A DNA stretch of 39,378 bases from JAIRTY01 sp050257395 (GTDB taxonomy: Bacteria > Actinomycetota > Actinomycetes > Streptosporangiales > Streptosporangiaceae). Of this stretch, positions 24,709 through 31,924 are shown one piece after another (the stretch's first letter is position 1; every line of letters starts with the position of its first letter). The notes beneath the pieces were generated by a model, which ran no database searches, was not told where the DNA came from, and saw only the letters and a program-made list of their open reading frames with translations. The translations under genes and the position numbers were made by a program. The stretch lies in contig JBLMWU010000341.1 of assembly GCA_050257395.1 (NCBI GenBank), forward strand, positions 1 through 39,378, written 5' to 3'.

Positions 24709-24791
24709 GGCGGCGGGCGGGGACGGGGCCGCGGCGATGGCCCGCAGGCGGACGGGGCCCGCGGCCCGTGGTGCGGGGGCGCCGACGGACC

Positions 24792-24820
24792 TTGACAGCA
24801 TGCCCCCGGCCGGATTCGGA
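24792..24820 (+). promoter_or_regulatory. Candidate promoter of the MFS gene
   Basis: TTGACA at 24792-24797 with TCGGAT 18 bp downstream (24816-24821). An ATG at 24800 falls inside this promoter, which argues against it as the start of the MFS protein. Confidence 0.45.
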
Positions 24821-24877
24821 TGGCGATTAGCACGGGCCAGGGAGGCGCGGTCGCGGCCGCTACCAGGAGGAACGGAC

Positions 24878-26146
24878 ATATCCGCCCAAGTCGGCCCGCC
24901 GCCGGACGGGGCTGGCCTTGCGGGCGCAGCCGCGGACGCCGCCGGGCGGGCCACCTTCAGCCAGGTCTTCGGCGTGGGCGAGTTCCGCGCCCTGTGGCTG
25001 GCCCAGGTGCTGTCGGTCGGCGGCGACCAGCTGGCCCGGGTGGCGCTGACGATCCTGGTGTTCGGCCGCACCCATTCGGCGCTGCTGGCCGCCCTCACCT
25101 TCGCGGCCAGCGTCGTTCCGACGTTCGTGGGCGCGATCAGCCTGTCGGGCCTGGCGGACCGGTTCCCGCGGCGGGCGGTGATGATCGCCTGCGACCTGGT
25201 GCGGGCGGCGCTGGTGGTGGTCATGGCCCTGCCGGGCATCCCGCTCGCGGTGCTGGTCTGCCTGCTGTTCGCGGTGACTGCGGTGGGGGCGCCGTTCACC
25301 TCGGCCCGGGCCGCCCTGTATCCGGACATCCTGGCCGGCGACCGGTTCGTGCTCGGCAACGCCATCACGCTGACCACGTCCCAGGTGGTCCAGGTGGCCG
25401 GCTTCGCGGCGGGCGGGGTGGCGGTGGCGCTGCTGGGCACCCGCAACTGCCTGCTGGTGGACGCGGCCACCTTCCTCGCGTCGGCGCTGCTGGTGGTGAC
25501 CCTGGTCAGGGCCAGGCCAGCAGCGGCCCGCGGGCCGGGCGCGGCCAGCACCACCCTGGCCAGCGTGCGCTCCGGGCTGCGGCTGGTGTTCCGCGACCCG
25601 CGGCTGCGGCTGCCGATGCTGCTGGGCTGGCTGGCCGCTTTCTACATGGTCCCGGAGGGCATCGCCGTGCCGCTGGCCCGCGACCTCGGCGGCGGCGACA
25701 CCTGGGTGGGGTTCATCCTGGCAGCCGAGGCGTTCGGCTACGCCGCCGGCGCCATCGTGTTCAGCCGGTTCGTCCCGCCGGCCCGGCGGCTGGCGGTGAT
25801 GGCGCCGCTGGCGGCGGCCACCTGCGGGGTGCTGGTGCTGTTCGCCGCCGGCCCGGCGCTCCCGGCCGCGCTGGTGATCCTGGCGGTGTCCGGGGTGTTC
25901 GGCTGCTACCAGGTCGCCGCCAGCGCGGCCTTCGTCACCGCTGCGCCGCCAGCCCAGCGGGCGCAGGCGTTCGGGGTCGCCGAGGCGGGGATAGCCCTGG
26001 GCCAGGGCGGCGCCATGGTGATCGCCGGCGCGGTCGCGCAGGCCGTCACGCCTTCGGCCGTGATCGCGGCCAGCGGCGCACTGGGTGTGCTGGCGGCCGG
26101 GCTGCTGGCAGCGGCCCACCGCGGCCGCCAGGGCCGGGCCGGCTGA
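24878..26146 (+). CDS. Major facilitator superfamily exporter, apparent ATA start
   Basis: Multi-pass membrane protein of the MFS_3/enterobactin-exporter-like type, about 422 aa with 10-12 hydrophobic helices. Signature segments: FRALWLAQVLSVGGDQLARV, the loop GLADRFPRRAVMIACDL (motif A-like), and FTSARAALYPDILAGDRFVL. Substrate unknown; relatives export siderophores or drugs. Start problem: AGGAGG (24865-24870) is followed 7 nt later by in-frame ATA (24878). The next in-frame canonical start is GTG at 24974, already at the first helix. ATGs at 24737 and 24800 lie upstream of or within the promoter. I place the start at ATA, with moderate confidence. Confidence 0.85.
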   Translation: MSAQVGPPPDGAGLAGAAADAAGRATFSQVFGVGEFRALWLAQVLSVGGDQLARVALTILVFGRTHSALLAALTFAASVVPTFVGAISLSGLADRFPRRAVMIACDLVRAALVVVMALPGIPLAVLVCLLFAVTAVGAPFTSARAALYPDILAGDRFVLGNAITLTTSQVVQVAGFAAGGVAVALLGTRNCLLVDAATFLASALLVVTLVRARPAAARGPGAASTTLASVRSGLRLVFRDPRLRLPMLLGWLAAFYMVPEGIAVPLARDLGGGDTWVGFILAAEAFGYAAGAIVFSRFVPPARRLAVMAPLAAATCGVLVLFAAGPALPAALVILAVSGVFGCYQVAASAAFVTAAPPAQRAQAFGVAEAGIALGQGGAMVIAGAVAQAVTPSAVIAASGALGVLAAGLLAAAHRGRQGRAG

Positions 26147-26458
26147 GCGGAACCGGAGGGTGTGCCCAGGTGGGGCTGGTCAGCGCTGCCTTCCAGGTCG
26201 GCGGCATGCAGGGCTCATTTGCCCCAGCCGACTGTGGCCATGGAAAGCTCCTTCCGTGCGGGGGGCCCCTGGTGCGGGGGCACTAGATCATCTACCCAGC
26301 CGCTGGCCTGCCATGACGACCTGCTCCGGTTGATTAAGCGCACGCCCGGGGCCGCGTGTCACAGTCAAAACTCCATGTATCCGACACGTGACGTAATGTC
26401 ATGATTAGTCATGATTCAAGATTGCTTATAGCAGTATGCGGTGTTTGGCTCACGGCGG

Positions 26459-26487
26459 GTGACGCGGGTGTCCGCGCCTGCTATGGT
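26459..26487 (+). promoter_or_regulatory. Candidate promoter of the diguanylate cyclase gene
   Basis: GTGACG (26459-26464), 17-bp spacer, TATGGT (26482-26487). Predicted start ~26494, giving a ~115-nt leader containing the palindrome at 26512-26537. A second possible promoter uses TTGACA at 26511 with CACAAT at 26536 (19-bp spacer). Confidence 0.5.
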
Positions 26488-26511
26488 TCGTCTCACTGAG
26501 TGATGGCAGCT

Positions 26512-26537
26512 TGACAGGGGGCATGTGCCTTCTGTCA
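26512..26537. promoter_or_regulatory. 26-bp palindrome upstream of the diguanylate cyclase
   Basis: TGACAG (26512-26517) mirrors CTGTCA (26532-26537), and inside them GGCA mirrors TGCC (26520-26529). Ten of twelve paired positions are Watson-Crick and the other two are G.T. It could be an operator over TTGACA or, in RNA, a 12-bp hairpin. Confidence 0.6.
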
Positions 26538-26608
26538 CAATGCGGGGCATCAGTTTCACTGCGTGCGATCGAACTCGTCACGGATGCGCACCGTTGAGGA
26601 GGGAGCCG

Positions 26609-27934
26609 ATGGGACCCGGCCCCTTCACCGGCCTGCTAACGGGTTCCCGGGTGCGGGCCTGGCCGGTCTGGTCGCTCCGCCCCGCTGTCGTCGCCTTCAT
26701 CAGCTCCGTCACGCTGCTGTACGCGGTGGCCATCGCCGCCGCCGCGCTGGCACTCCCGCTGCACGTCAGCAACCTGCTGCTGTTCCTCGCGCTGCTGGGC
26801 TGCAGCGCCATCACGGTGGAGCTGACCCGGCGGGCCGGTGAGAACGCCGGGCTCATCAAGGATGTCTACGGGGTCTGGGAACTGCCGGTGGCGATCCTGC
26901 TGCCGCCGCTGTACGCGCTGCTGGCGCCCGCGTTCCGGGTGGCGCTGCAGCAGTGGCGGATCCGGCAGACCCCGCTGCACCGGCGGGTCCTCAGCGCGGC
27001 CGCGATCGGGCTGTCCTTCGGCGCCGCCTCGGTGTTCTTCCACGCCGTCGCGCCCGGGGGCGGGGGACTGCCGGGCGGCAAGGCCAGCCTGGCCATGTGG
27101 ACCCTGACTGTCGCCGCCGCCGCGGTGCTGCAGTGGATCGTCAACCACGGCATCGTCACCGCGGTGTTCAAGTGCGCGGACCCGGCGGCCAGCATCCGGA
27201 GCATGCTGATCGCCCGCGAGCCGCTGGAGAACGACGTCGCGGAGCTGTGCGTGGCCGTGCTGGTCACCGTCAGCGTCGCGGCCACCTGGATCGCGCTGAT
27301 CTTCGCCGTGCCGCTGGTCACGCTGCTGCAGCGCTCGTTCCGGCACCGGCAGCTGGTCAATGCCTCGCGGGTGGATTCCAAGACCGGCCTGCTCAACGCC
27401 GGCACCTGGGAGCGGGAAGCGGGCTCCGAACTCGCCCGGGCGATCCGCACCCGCACCCCGCTGGCGGTCGCCCTGATCGACGTGGACCACTTCAAGGTGG
27501 TCAACGACACGTACGGGCACGTGGTGGGGGATGCCGCGCTGCGGGCGATCGCCCGCACCTTCCAGACCTTCCTGCGGGACTACGACCTGGCAGGGCGGTT
27601 CGGCGGCGAGGAGTTCGTGCTGCTGCTCCCGCAGACCACGCCCGCGGCGGCGTACCGGATCGCGCAGCGCATGCGGGAGCACATCGCGGCCACACCCATC
27701 CTGGCCAGTGACGGCCCGGACGCCAAGCCGCTCCGGCTGACGGTGTCGATCGGGGTCGCCACGCTGGGCGAGCGCGGCGGACAGCAGGTCACGGACCTGC
27801 TGGCGGCCGCGGACACGGCCCTGTACCGGGCCAAGGCGGCCGGCCGTGACCAGGTCTGGATGATCACCGACACGGCGACCGTCGGCGCGCCCGGCGCGGT
27901 GACGCCGCTCACCCCCTGGACGCCGTCGCCCTGA
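26609..27934 (+). CDS. Membrane diguanylate cyclase (GGDEF domain)
   Basis: 441 aa. An N-terminal membrane region with about six hydrophobic helices (e.g. VVAFISSVTLLYAVAIAAAA, LLLFLALLGCSAITVELTRR) is followed by a cytoplasmic GGDEF domain from ~250. The active motif is GGEEF at 332-336, with the metal-binding DVDHFKVVND upstream and SIGVATL downstream. RDYD (323-326) lies five residues before GGEEF, the canonical c-di-GMP inhibitory I-site. It should make c-di-GMP with product feedback. Start: ATG at 26609, with AGGAGG 6 nt upstream. No EAL domain is present. The signal sensed by the membrane region is unknown. Faces the lipoprotein gene tail to tail. Confidence 0.93.
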   Translation: MGPGPFTGLLTGSRVRAWPVWSLRPAVVAFISSVTLLYAVAIAAAALALPLHVSNLLLFLALLGCSAITVELTRRAGENAGLIKDVYGVWELPVAILLPPLYALLAPAFRVALQQWRIRQTPLHRRVLSAAAIGLSFGAASVFFHAVAPGGGGLPGGKASLAMWTLTVAAAAVLQWIVNHGIVTAVFKCADPAASIRSMLIAREPLENDVAELCVAVLVTVSVAATWIALIFAVPLVTLLQRSFRHRQLVNASRVDSKTGLLNAGTWEREAGSELARAIRTRTPLAVALIDVDHFKVVNDTYGHVVGDAALRAIARTFQTFLRDYDLAGRFGGEEFVLLLPQTTPAAAYRIAQRMREHIAATPILASDGPDAKPLRLTVSIGVATLGERGGQQVTDLLAAADTALYRAKAAGRDQVWMITDTATVGAPGAVTPLTPWTPSP

Positions 27935-27953
27935 CCTGCCTGCCCCGGGAGCC

Positions 27954-27979
27954 TCCTGACCGCGCTGGGCGGTTCAGGA
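27954..27979. terminator. Bidirectional terminator between diguanylate cyclase and lipoprotein genes
   Basis: TCCTGACCGC (27954-27963) pairs with GCGGTTCAGGA (27969-27979), ten pairs with one bulged T and a 5-nt loop. It lies between convergent genes and slightly overlaps the end of the lipoprotein gene. Confidence 0.6.
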
Positions 27980-28399
27980 CGCGCCGCCTGGCGACGGCAG
28001 CACGGCCATGATCTGGTTGCCGTTCCTGGTGCAGCGGGAGGCGTTGCCGGTCCGCAGCACCTCCGGCGTGTTGAAGCCCTGGCATACCCAGCCCTGCACG
28101 GTCACCGGGGCGCCGCCGCCGTTGCCGGGCACCTTGCCGGAGGCGATCGCCGCCGTGTACGCCTGCTCCACCGACTGCGCGACCGAGCAGGCCACCTGCC
28201 CGCGCTCGACCATGATCAGGACCTTCACCCCGGCCGCTGTCCGGCTGCTGCCGCAGGGCCGGCCCGCCGGCCGGGCCGCCGCCGGGCTGCTGGCGGCCGC
28301 GCCCCCGCTGCCACCGGCGGCTGCGCACCCTGTCACCAGCGCCACCGCGGCGAGGGCGAGGAGCGGCGCGCCAGCAGGCAACGGGGACCGACGGGGCAT
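27974..28399 (-). CDS. Small secreted lipoprotein of unknown function
   Basis: 141 aa: signal peptide MPRRSPLPAGAPLLALAAVA with lipobox LVTGC, so the mature protein would begin at Cys25, lipid-anchored outside the membrane. An Ala/Gly/Ser linker leads to a ~90-residue domain with four further Cys (in RPCGSS, VACSVA, GWVCQG and SRCTRN), plausibly two disulfides. GNGGGAPVTVQGWVCQGFNT resembles hypothetical actinobacterial exported proteins I have seen, none with a known role. ATG at 28399 with GGAGA ~8 nt upstream; a longer frame to 28426 lacks support. Confidence 0.78.
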   Translation of the reverse strand: MPRRSPLPAGAPLLALAAVALVTGCAAAGGSGGAAASSPAAARPAGRPCGSSRTAAGVKVLIMVERGQVACSVAQSVEQAYTAAIASGKVPGNGGGAPVTVQGWVCQGFNTPEVLRTGNASRCTRNGNQIMAVLPSPGGAS

Positions 28400-28580
28400 G
28401 AAGGGTCTCCTTTCCCGGGACCCCAATCATGCCCTGTCTCTGGCGCCTGTGACGCACCTACTCCGCCCCGGCTGCCGGCCTTTCTGCTGCGGGCGCGCCC
28501 CCGAGAAGCGCCCGTCGCAGGTGAGGCGCGAGGCTGGCCGGGATCCGGCGATCTGCCCGGTCCGTCCGGGGCTAAACCGG

Positions 28581-28618
28581 CTTGCATAATCTCTCAGTCA
28601 CTTGCATAATCTTTCAGA
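28581..28618 (+). promoter_or_regulatory. argC promoter embedded in two ARG boxes
   Basis: Two tandem 18-bp boxes start at 28581 and 28601. They share the core TTGCATAATCT(C/T)TCAG and are spaced 2 bp apart. Each fits the ArgR consensus form TGNAT-WWWN-NTTCA; box 2 is better (TGCAT-AATC-TTTCA). The first box supplies a -35 TTGCAT (28582-28587) and the second a -10 CATAAT (28605-28610) at exactly 17 bp. ArgR-arginine bound here would block RNA polymerase, giving repression of argCJBDFR by the product of its own last gene. Confidence 0.8.
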
Positions 28619-28666
28619 GCGCTGGCAGCGGGCTGGCGGACGGCACGGCAGGGTCGGGAGGGCGGC

Positions 28667-29701
28667 ATGGGGTTGCGGGTCGCGGTCGCGGGAGCGAGCG
28701 GCTACGCAGGCGGTGAGCTGCTGCGGCTCATCGACGGCCACCCGGGCCTGGAGCTGGGGCCGGTCACCGCGGACGCCAGCGCCGGCACCCCGGTCACCGG
28801 GCTGCACCCGCAGCTGGCCGCGCTGGCCGGCCGGGTGATCGAGCCCACCAGCGCGGACCTGCTGGCCGCCGCCGACCTCGTCTTCCTCGCCCTGCCGCAC
28901 GAGCAGTCCGCCGCGGTGGCCGCGCAGCTGCCTGCCGCGACCAAGGTCGTGGACCTGAGCGCGAGCTTCCGGCTGGCGGACCCGGCCGCGTGGGCCGCCT
29001 TCTACTCCGGCGGGCACGCCGGGACCTGGACCTACGGGCTGCCCGAGCTGCCCGGCGCCCGGCCGCGGATCACCGCCAGCAGCCGGGTGGCGTCACCGGG
29101 CTGCCACGCGACCGCCGCGATCCTGGCGCTGGCGCCGCTGCTGGCCCGCGGGCTCGCCGAGTCCCGCGACATCGTCATCACGTCGGCCTCCGGCACGTCC
29201 GGGGCCGGCCGGTCGCCAGCCCGCCACCTGCTCGCCACCGAGATCATGGGCTCCATGTCGCCCTACCAGGTCGGCGGCGTGCACCGGCACACGCCGGAGA
29301 TCGAGCAGGCGCTCGCCGGGGTGGCGGCCGGCCAGCCGGCCATCTCGTTCACGCCGCTGCTGGCGCCCATGCCCCGCGGCATCCTGGCGACCTGCACCGC
29401 GCGGCTGACCGGCGGCGCCGCCGGGCCGGACGCCGCCCGCGAGGCGCTCGCGGCGGCCTACGCCGGTGAGCCGTTCGTGCAGGTGCTGCCGGCGGGGCAG
29501 TGGCCGGCCACCGCCGCCACGGCGGGCTCGAACGCCATCCAGCTGCAGGCAGCCGTGGACAGCCACGCCGGCCGCGCGGTCGTGGTCGCCGCCCTCGACA
29601 ACCTGGGCAAGGGCGCCGCGGGCCAGGCGGTGCAGGCCGCCAACCTCATGCTCGGCCTGCCGGAGACGGCCGGCCTGTCCGCGCACGGGATCGCCCCGTG
29701 A
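28667..29701 (+). CDS. argC: N-acetyl-gamma-glutamyl-phosphate reductase
   Basis: 344 aa; NADPH-dependent reduction of N-acetylglutamyl-phosphate, the third step of arginine synthesis. N-terminal nucleotide loop AGASGYAGGELLRL, catalytic Cys146 in VASPGCHATA, and conserved His residues in GGVHRHTPEIEQ (206, 208). C-terminal AALDNLGKGAAGQAVQ is typical. ATG with GGGAGG just upstream. First gene of the arg operon, ~50 nt after the predicted transcription start. Unlike the later junctions there is a 121-bp gap before argJ. Confidence 0.96.
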   Translation: MGLRVAVAGASGYAGGELLRLIDGHPGLELGPVTADASAGTPVTGLHPQLAALAGRVIEPTSADLLAAADLVFLALPHEQSAAVAAQLPAATKVVDLSASFRLADPAAWAAFYSGGHAGTWTYGLPELPGARPRITASSRVASPGCHATAAILALAPLLARGLAESRDIVITSASGTSGAGRSPARHLLATEIMGSMSPYQVGGVHRHTPEIEQALAGVAAGQPAISFTPLLAPMPRGILATCTARLTGGAAGPDAAREALAAAYAGEPFVQVLPAGQWPATAATAGSNAIQLQAAVDSHAGRAVVVAALDNLGKGAAGQAVQAANLMLGLPETAGLSAHGIAP

Positions 29702-29822
29702 CCCCTGGCGCGCCGCAGGCGCCGGGCCGAACGCCGCGAGGACGCGAAGCGCCGCAGCGGTGTCCCGGCGCCGAGGACCCGCCTCACGAAGCCAGCGAAG
29801 CGCCCGCGAGAGAGGCAGACAA
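29702..29822. other. argC-argJ spacer with GCGAAGCG-type motifs
   Basis: 121 bp that breaks the otherwise overlapping arg gene series. Contains GCGCC-GCA-GGCGC near its start and repeated CGAAGCGCC words (CGCGAAGCGCCGC, AGCGAAGCGCCC). It reads poorly as protein and is probably a non-coding spacer or repeat-derived. Confidence 0.4.
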
Positions 29823-30974
29823 ATGAGCGTGACGGCGCCGATGGGATTCCGGGCCGCCGGGGTGGCCGCCGGCATCAAGGAATCCGGCGCCCGGGACGTG
29901 GCCGTGGTCGTCAACGACGGGCCGTCCCGGGCCGCCGCGGGGGTGTTCACCAGCAACCGGGTCAAGGCGGCTCCGGTGCTGTGGACCGAGCAGGTGCTGC
30001 GGGGCGGCCGGGTCAGGGCGGTGCTGCTGAACTCCGGCGGGGCCAACGCCTGCACCGGCGCGGCCGGCTTCGCCGACACCCACGCCAGCGCGGAGCGGAT
30101 GGCCGCCGCCGTGGCGGACTCCGCGGGCGAGATCGCGGTCTGCTCGACCGGCCTGATCGGCGAGCGGCTGCCCATGGACCGGCTGCTGGCCGGCGCGGAC
30201 GAGGCGGTCACCTCGGCCTCCCGGTCGGGCGGGCTGGCCGCGGCCGACGCCATCCGGACCACCGACACCGTCGCCAAGATCGCTTTCCAGCGGGTGGACG
30301 GGTACACGATCGGCGGCATGGCCAAGGGCGCTGGCATGCTCGCGCCCGCGCTGGCCACCATGCTCGTGGTGCTCACCACCGACGCCGACCTGCCCGCCGC
30401 CGCGCTCGACGGGGCGCTGCGGGCGGCCACCCGGGTGACCTTCGACCGGCTCGACACCGACGGCTGCATGTCCACCAACGACACGGTGCTGCTGCTCGCC
30501 AGCGGCGCCGCGGGCGTGCGGCCGCCGCAGGAGGAGTTCACCCGGGCGCTCACCGAGGTGTGCGAGGACCTGGCCCGGCAGCTGCAGGCGGACGCCGAGG
30601 GGGCCAGCAAGGCGATCGCGATCGAGGTGGTCGGCGCGGCCAGCGAGGACGACGCGGTCCAGGCCGGCCGGGCGGTCGCCCGCTCCAGCCTGCTCAAGTG
30701 CGCGATCGGCGGCGAGGACCCGAACTGGGGGCGGGTCCTGTCGGCCGTGGGCACGACCACCGCGGAGTTCGACCCCGGGCGGCTCAACGTCGCCTTCAAC
30801 GGGGTCTGGGTGTGCCGGCACGGCGCCGCCGGCGACGACCGGTCCAAGGTCGACCTGTCGGGCCGGGACGTGACCATCATCGTGGACCTGTCCGCCGGGC
30901 CGCACGCCGCCACCATCCGCACCACCGACCTGACCGCCGCCTACGTGCACGAGAACTCGGCGTACTCGACATGA
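29823..30974 (+). CDS. argJ: Bifunctional ornithine acetyltransferase / N-acetylglutamate synthase
   Basis: 383 aa. Transfers acetyl from N-acetylornithine to glutamate, recycling the acetyl group (steps 1 and 5). It is made as a precursor that self-cleaves before Thr179 in APALATMLVVLTTDA; Thr179 becomes the N-terminal nucleophile of the beta chain. Other family segments: TSNRVKAAPV, NSGGANACTG, CSTGLIGERLP and GEDPNWGRVL. ATG at 29823 preceded by AGAGAGG. Whether it is bifunctional or acetyltransferase-only cannot be read from sequence. Overlaps argB by ATGA. Confidence 0.96.
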   Translation: MSVTAPMGFRAAGVAAGIKESGARDVAVVVNDGPSRAAAGVFTSNRVKAAPVLWTEQVLRGGRVRAVLLNSGGANACTGAAGFADTHASAERMAAAVADSAGEIAVCSTGLIGERLPMDRLLAGADEAVTSASRSGGLAAADAIRTTDTVAKIAFQRVDGYTIGGMAKGAGMLAPALATMLVVLTTDADLPAAALDGALRAATRVTFDRLDTDGCMSTNDTVLLLASGAAGVRPPQEEFTRALTEVCEDLARQLQADAEGASKAIAIEVVGAASEDDAVQAGRAVARSSLLKCAIGGEDPNWGRVLSAVGTTTAEFDPGRLNVAFNGVWVCRHGAAGDDRSKVDLSGRDVTIIVDLSAGPHAATIRTTDLTAAYVHENSAYST

Positions 30975-31924
30975 TCAGCACAGCCAGCCCGCTCACCCCC
31001 GGCGCCGGCCCGCGCGCCAGCGAGCGCGCCGCCGCCACCGCCAAGGCCGCCGCCCTGATCGAGGCGCTGCCCTGGCTGGACCGGTTCCACGGCCAGACCG
31101 TCGTGATCAAGTACGGCGGGCACGCCATGACCGACGAGGATCTGCGCCTGGGCTTCGCCCAGGACCTGGTGTTCCTCCGGTACGCCGGCCTGCGGCCGGT
31201 GGTCGTGCACGGCGGCGGCCCGCAGATCTCCGCCCACCTGGACCGGCTCGGCCTGGACAGCACCTTCACCGCCGGGCTCCGGGTCACCACCCCGGAGACC
31301 ATGGAAGTGGTCCGGATGGTGCTCACCGGGCAGGTGAACCGGGACGTGGTCGGGATGATCAACCGGCACGGCCCGTTCGCCGTGGGCATGTCCGGCGAGG
31401 ACGCCAACCTCTTCACCGCCAGCCGCCGCGGCGCGGTGGTGGACGGCGAGCACGTCGACATCGGGCTGGTGGGCGAGATCGACGAGGTGGACCCGGGAGC
31501 GGTGCGGGTGCTGCTCGCCGACCGGCGCATCCCGGTGGTCTCCAGCGTGGCCCGCGGCGCTGGCGGCGAGGTCTACAACGTGAACGCGGACACCGCCGCG
31601 GCCGCGCTCGCCGCCGCCCTGAACGCCGCCAAGCTGATCGTGCTCACCGACGTCGAGGGCCTGTACGCCGATTGGCCGGGCGACGGCCAGGCGGCGGACG
31701 CTGCCGGCGTGATCAGCCAGCTCACCGCCACCGAGCTGGCAGAGCTGCTGCCCACCCTGACCGCTGGCATGATCCCCAAGATGGAAGCGTGCCTGCGCGC
31801 GGTGCGCGGCGGGGTGCCCCAGGCCCACGTGCTGGACGGGCGGCTGCCGCACTCCGTGCTGCTGGAGATCTTCACCGACTCCGGCATCGGCACCATGGTC
31901 GTCCCCGATGGAGCAGCCGTATGA
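30971..31924 (+). CDS. argB: Acetylglutamate kinase
   Basis: 317 aa; phosphorylates N-acetylglutamate (step 2). Amino-acid-kinase fold: VVIKYGGHAM, the substrate loop VVHGGGPQIS, NVNADTAAAALAAAL and KLIVLTDVEGLY. The N-terminal helix (ASERAAATAKAAALIEALPW) is the extension associated with arginine-feedback-inhibited hexameric kinases, so allosteric control by arginine is likely. ATG start overlaps the argJ stop and its own stop overlaps argD (ATGA both). Confidence 0.96.
   Translation: MISTASPLTPGAGPRASERAAATAKAAALIEALPWLDRFHGQTVVIKYGGHAMTDEDLRLGFAQDLVFLRYAGLRPVVVHGGGPQISAHLDRLGLDSTFTAGLRVTTPETMEVVRMVLTGQVNRDVVGMINRHGPFAVGMSGEDANLFTASRRGAVVDGEHVDIGLVGEIDEVDPGAVRVLLADRRIPVVSSVARGAGGEVYNVNADTAAAALAAALNAAKLIVLTDVEGLYADWPGDGQAADAAGVISQLTATELAELLPTLTAGMIPKMEACLRAVRGGVPQAHVLDGRLPHSVLLEIFTDSGIGTMVVPDGAAV

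Larger units (their letters stand above)
26147..26608. other. Gene-free, partly AT-rich regulatory region before the diguanylate cyclase
   Basis: 462 bp without a credible gene. The central part (about 26365-26440) is strikingly AT-rich for this genome. It holds TGAC-N5-GTCA (26389-26401), a tandem GTCATGATT(A/C) repeat (26398-26417), a promoter-like GTGACG-N17-TATGGT (26459-26487), and a 26-bp palindrome (26512-26537) that overlaps TTGACA. The Shine-Dalgarno AGGAGG at 26597-26602 precedes the ATG. Confidence 0.65.

Noticed and set aside
29784..30950. Long minus-strand open frames opposite argJ, rel, pheT and others
   Set aside because: They mirror the third-position GC bias of the plus-strand genes, have His/Gln/Arg-rich translations with no motifs, and the plus-strand genes are certain.
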